NCBI GenBank assembly: GCA_018466975.1
Contig: CM031556.1
Span: 3,906,001 to 3,970,000 of the forward strand
Direction: 5' to 3'
Origin: Sparassis latifolia
Lineage: Eukaryota > Basidiomycota > Agaricomycetes > Polyporales > Sparassidaceae
DNA: 64,000 bases
Shown here: positions 60,384 through 64,000 of the stretch, one piece after another
Layout: every line of letters begins with the position of its first letter
Position numbering within the stretch: the stretch's first letter is position 1
Program-made: the position numbers and the translations under genes
Notes under the pieces: model-generated
Database searches by the model: none
What the model saw: the letters and a program-made list of their open reading frames with translations, nothing else
What the model was told of the DNA's origin: nothing

Positions 60384-63300
60384 ATGGAGCACCCAGAGAG
60401 GCAGCTGATCCCGAAGTGGGCTCCGGAGGTACGCATCCTTCCGTTGCTGTCGCCAACAATGCTCAGTTAAATCCCCCAGCTGGTCGCCCTCTCGTACTGC
60501 ATCTCCTGGCTGGGTGCATACACGAGCACCCAGATCGTCATTCACGCCAAGTACACCAAAAGGCTCGTCGTCCGTTCGATGTGGACCCTCCTTGCCAGCC
60601 TTGCCTTTGGTCTCTGCGCCATCTGGTCCATGCATTTTGGTGCGCGCTGTCGGTGTTTTGTGCGTGCTATGCACTCACCACATGTTCCCCAGTTGGTATG
60701 CTTGCGTGCGGTCTCGATGTGCGCGTTGCCTTCGACCTCAAGCTTACTATTCTTTCCGCCGTGGTCGCTGTTGTGTTCACTTTTGCTGCACTCTTCAGCG
60801 CATATACTAACGAGATTGTCGAGAAGTCCGTGCCCCTCTCCCGCATTCTGGCTATTCTTCAGTCATTACAGGCACGTGCCATCTCTTCGCTCACGTTTAG
60901 TAACAGGGTAGACCCAGACTCGGGCTACCAAGCATTGTCCGGGACGGAACCCCACGAGGAGGAACGGCGGAGCGGCGCGTCGATCGAGAGGCCAGACGAT
61001 GTTGAGTCTACCGCAGCGGCAGAACCCACTGTCGATGACGCGTGCGACGAGGCTGACGACGAGAATGAGGCTGTCTTGGACCCTCCACGAGATCACACGC
61101 GCACGTCGCCCGCCGAACAGCTGCCACCGGTGCATCCCACGCGCGGCCGCACGCGTAGGGTCTCTCTATATGCCATCGGTCACAGCAGGACCGTCCGCAC
61201 CCCGCCACCCGTGCGGCAGCGCTCGCTCCCACCCCTGGGCCCAGTCTCGGAGGACTCCAACTCAGCGAGCACCACCGGTTCGACGCTGTCCAGCTCGTCC
61301 TCTTCCGGGCGCGCGCGGCGCATGCGCTCAGGCACCGGCTCCGGAAGCGACTCGTCAGGCACGACACTCACATCTACGTCATGGGCCGAATCGATGCATG
61401 TAGGGTTGAGCCGCGAGACCCGGATGCGCATCAAAGCTCGCGCTCGCGAGCAGCCACTACCCACGTTTGGCTGGAAATACTGGATTATGCGTTACTATGC
61501 CACGATGACCGTGCTTCTGTTCCTACGTGCTGTGATATGGAGCATGGCCCTTGTGCTCATGCACTATTGCGGTACGTGCTCGCTTGGCTTGCTGAGCTCG
61601 CGGTGTTTGCATACTGACTCTATGAGGCCCTAGGTATGTGGGCGATGGACATCCCCGGCGGACGGATATCGTGGGATCTGGGGATCGTCGTTCTGTCGTA
61701 TATCGTTGCCTTTATAGCCTGCTTGGTGGCGTGCACGACCATGGAGCACATGGAGGTGCACTTCGGCCGCCAAGTGGCATTCAGCACCCTCGCTTCCCTT
61801 GGCGTTTGTTCTATGCACTATACAGGTGCATATATATTGTCGTGTTCGTGTCATACGATGAGCTTATCATGCACTGCAGGCATGGCCGCCGCGACATTCT
61901 ACACGTACATGCCGCCCGCCCCGGAAAACGCAGGCTACCCCACCTACCTTCCAGTGACGATCATCTGCGTGGCGGTGTTCGTGTGCGTCGTGTCAAACGT
62001 GGTGCTCGCACACAGCGCCATCACAGCGCGAAATCGCATGGCGGAGATGATCCTTACGAAGCGTCGCCTCTGGCGCATCATGGCGGAGAAGGAGGCTGCA
62101 GAGCAGGCAATCGACCTCAGGCAGCAGTTCATCTCGGTTGCAAGCCATGAGGTTTGTCCTGCTCGCGTACGAAGTTTGCGTCCGCTGACGCTTTTGCGGA
62201 GATTCGGACGCCGCTCCATACCGTTAATGGCTACTGTGAGCTGTTAGCCCGTACAGACCTTACGGATGAACAGACGCTGTATGTCTCGAGTGTACAGCAG
62301 GCTTGCCATGCGATTAACGTTGTTGCTGGGAATGTTCTTGGTAAGCTACGCAGGAGTTGTCCGCTAAGCCAAATCCTAATCCGTGCTTGAAATACCGTCC
62401 CTCCGAGACTTCAGCAAGGTACGCATCGTTCATCAGCTGATATCATGAAATTTTCAGACATTTTCCCTGCTAGTTGGATCGCGAAAATTCCGAGCTATCT
62501 GCCCGACCGGTCCTAATGTATATTCGGAAAATGGTAGAGGACCTGGCGAAAATCACCAATGCGAAGGGAATCCAGCTCGGTGAACAGGGCGTAGATGTCA
62601 TCATGTCTGTCTCGAGCGACGTCCCAAAGGCTATCTACCTAGATGAGACATACACTTTCCGCGTATGTTTGCATTCTGTATTGTTCGCACTTGTGTTGAC
62701 CAAAATTCTGCAACAGGTGTTCATGAATGTAAGTATCTACTGTTCTCAAATCCGCAAACCTCGGTCCTTAACATCCTCTTCCCAGCTCCTCTCAAACGCT
62801 CAGAAGTTCTGTGATCAGGGATACATCTGTGTTGCAGTGTCCATGAGTGTGCCCGATCAGCTCCTTATCCAAGTGAGCGACACAGGCTGTGGTATACCCA
62901 AAAGTTTCCGAGCAGAGCTCTTCCAGCCGTTCACTCAGGCAGATACCTCACTCACACGGCCGAGACAGGGCACGGGTCTGGGGCTGAATATCGTCAAGCA
63001 CCTTGTGCAGCGTATGAACGGATCCATCGACGTAGAGTCCACGGAGGGCGAAGGGACGACGTTCATCGTGAAACTGCCCATCACGCCGCACACGCCGACG
63101 CATTCCGAGTCTCCACCCTCTGGTGCAGCGGAGCTCCCCGCCGCGCTGCCCAGACGGCTGAGGGTTGTCAACCATGACGGGCGCACGCAGGACCTGCTCG
63201 TTCATCTGTGGACGCAGCATGGGTTCGTGGTCACCGCGGGCGTCGAGGAGACGTCGGTGCAGGAGCTGGTGCGGGACGTGGACGCGGTGTGGACGGATTT

Positions 63301-64000
63301 AGAGAGTGCCGCAGGATCGCCGGTGCTCCGGGAGCTGATGCACACCGTGATGGCGAGGACGTTCCCCGTGTATGTGCTGTACACGGACTCGCACGAGCTC
63401 AGCGCTCTCGAGCCTGAGCTGTCCGAGGCGCGCAACGTCGTGCTCGTGAAGCGCCCGCTGGTCATGCACACGGTGCTAGGAATGATGGCTAATCCGCAGG
63501 CGCACATGGGTACGCATGTGCTGCAGGACGCGCAGAAGGTCCGCTTTGCGATACCGGTGGACCACCTTGTGGCGGAGGCGCGGTCGAAGGAGAAGTTTAG
63601 AGAACGGGGCGGAGATGTGCCGCTGGACGAGCTGGGGGTTGTAGAGATGAGCGAGAAGGAGAAGATCCTTCTGGTTGAAGACAACGTGGTGGGCTTGGCT
63701 GCTTACTCTTTTCGGGGAAGCAATCGTGCACTTATCCCATGACGGTCCAGATCAACCAGAAGCTCGGACGCCGTGTGCTGGAAAGGTTAGGGTACGAAGT
63801 GGTCGCAGCCAACGACGGCAAGCAGGCGATTGAGGCTGCTAGGCGGACACTCTTCTTCTGCTGTCTCATGGACTGCCAGGTGAGTCGTCCTCGTTTCGCC
63901 TCCCACTTACACGTGGTTCATTCTATCTGGATGGCCAGATGCCAGTGCTTGATGGCTTCGCGGCCACCCGTCGTATTCGTGACCTGGAAGCGGAGGGGGT
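60384..64000 (+). CDS. MHYT-domain hybrid histidine kinase (partial, runs off window)
   Basis: Membrane-bound two-component sensor. The ATG at 60384 gives MEHPERQLIPKWAPE, then an intron. The MHYT sensor region follows: LVALSYCISWLGAYTSTQIV, a degenerate motif WSMHF, and after splicing VGMLACGLDV. A long hydrophilic insert rich in Ser/Arg/Glu (about 60.9-61.45 kb) interrupts the membrane segments. The second motif is intact as SMHYTGMAAATFYTYM. The kinase: H-box RQQFISVASHE-IRTPLH with the phosphoacceptor His, N-box LLSNAQKF, G-boxes VSDTGCGIPK and GTGLGLNIVKHLVQ. After a degenerate receiver-like region, a receiver domain starts at EKILLVEDN. Its phospho-Asp stretch appears as LMDCQMPVLDGFAA near 63.87-63.96 kb. 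MHYT domains in bacteria are thought to sense diatomic gases via metal; that role here is inference. The 3' end is missing. Confidence 0.9.

Noticed and set aside
5534..64000. A functional cluster linking Raptor, the AGC kinase and other signalling genes
   Set aside because: Gene order looks random for a fungal chromosome; no shared motif or pathway enzyme set supports a cluster, and no secondary-metabolite backbone gene is present.

Overview
The window is nuclear DNA of a filamentous basidiomycete, most likely a wood-decay type Agaricomycete and possibly from the Polyporales. That placement is an inference from gene style: most genes are cut by many short introns of about 45-65 bp (GT-AG, with CTGAC/CTAAC-like branch sites), exons are GC-rich, both strands are used, and there is no operon structure. 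Several proteins have their closest remembered relatives in mushroom genomes: the F-box protein, the C2H2 factor with a conserved tail, the YGQ-rich protein with a 'beta-flanking'-like end, and the MHYT hybrid histidine kinase. No tRNA, rRNA, CRISPR array, virus or complete transposon was found.

Layout. 1-21 kb: a LAM/Aster-type sterol-transfer protein (GRAM, VASt, membrane anchor) on +, a PX-domain AGC kinase on -, adenosine kinase on +, a two-finger C2H2 factor on -, and the TORC1 subunit Raptor on -. 21-36 kb: dynactin p150Glued (+, divergent from Raptor over a 462-bp gap), a tandem repeat of about 115 bp, a YGQ-repeat protein (+), a small acidic protein (-) and a full-size ABCA transporter (-). 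36-45 kb: a small inverted-repeat (MITE-like) element, two tandem paralogous FMN-binding PNPOx-like proteins (+), an RCC1-repeat protein (+), the recombination factor Swi5 (-), a damaged F-box gene (-) and a gene-poor stretch. 45-51 kb: a long disordered protein (+) and tRNA-dihydrouridine synthase Dus1 (-). 51-57 kb looks like an accessory patch: a truncated, frameshifted RecQ-like helicase (-), a trypsin-fold protein with an in-frame TAG (+), and an unrecognised protein whose frame breaks in a C-run (+). 57-64 kb: an amidase-signature enzyme (+) and an MHYT-domain hybrid histidine kinase (+) cut by the window end.

The genes are mostly unrelated housekeeping functions. Raptor, the AGC kinase, adenosine kinase and the sterol-transfer protein touch nutrient and membrane signalling, but adjacency here is no evidence of a joint pathway. 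Several genes show single-base frame breaks or stops (near 3.1, 40.1, 42.3, 42.76, 47.4, 53.04, 53.98 and 56.3 kb). Some of these may be assembly indels rather than biology, so gene models at those points are provisional. I joined exons by hand. For adenosine kinase, the AGC kinase, Swi5, the YGQ protein and the two PNPOx-like genes the exon lengths sum to an exact multiple of three.
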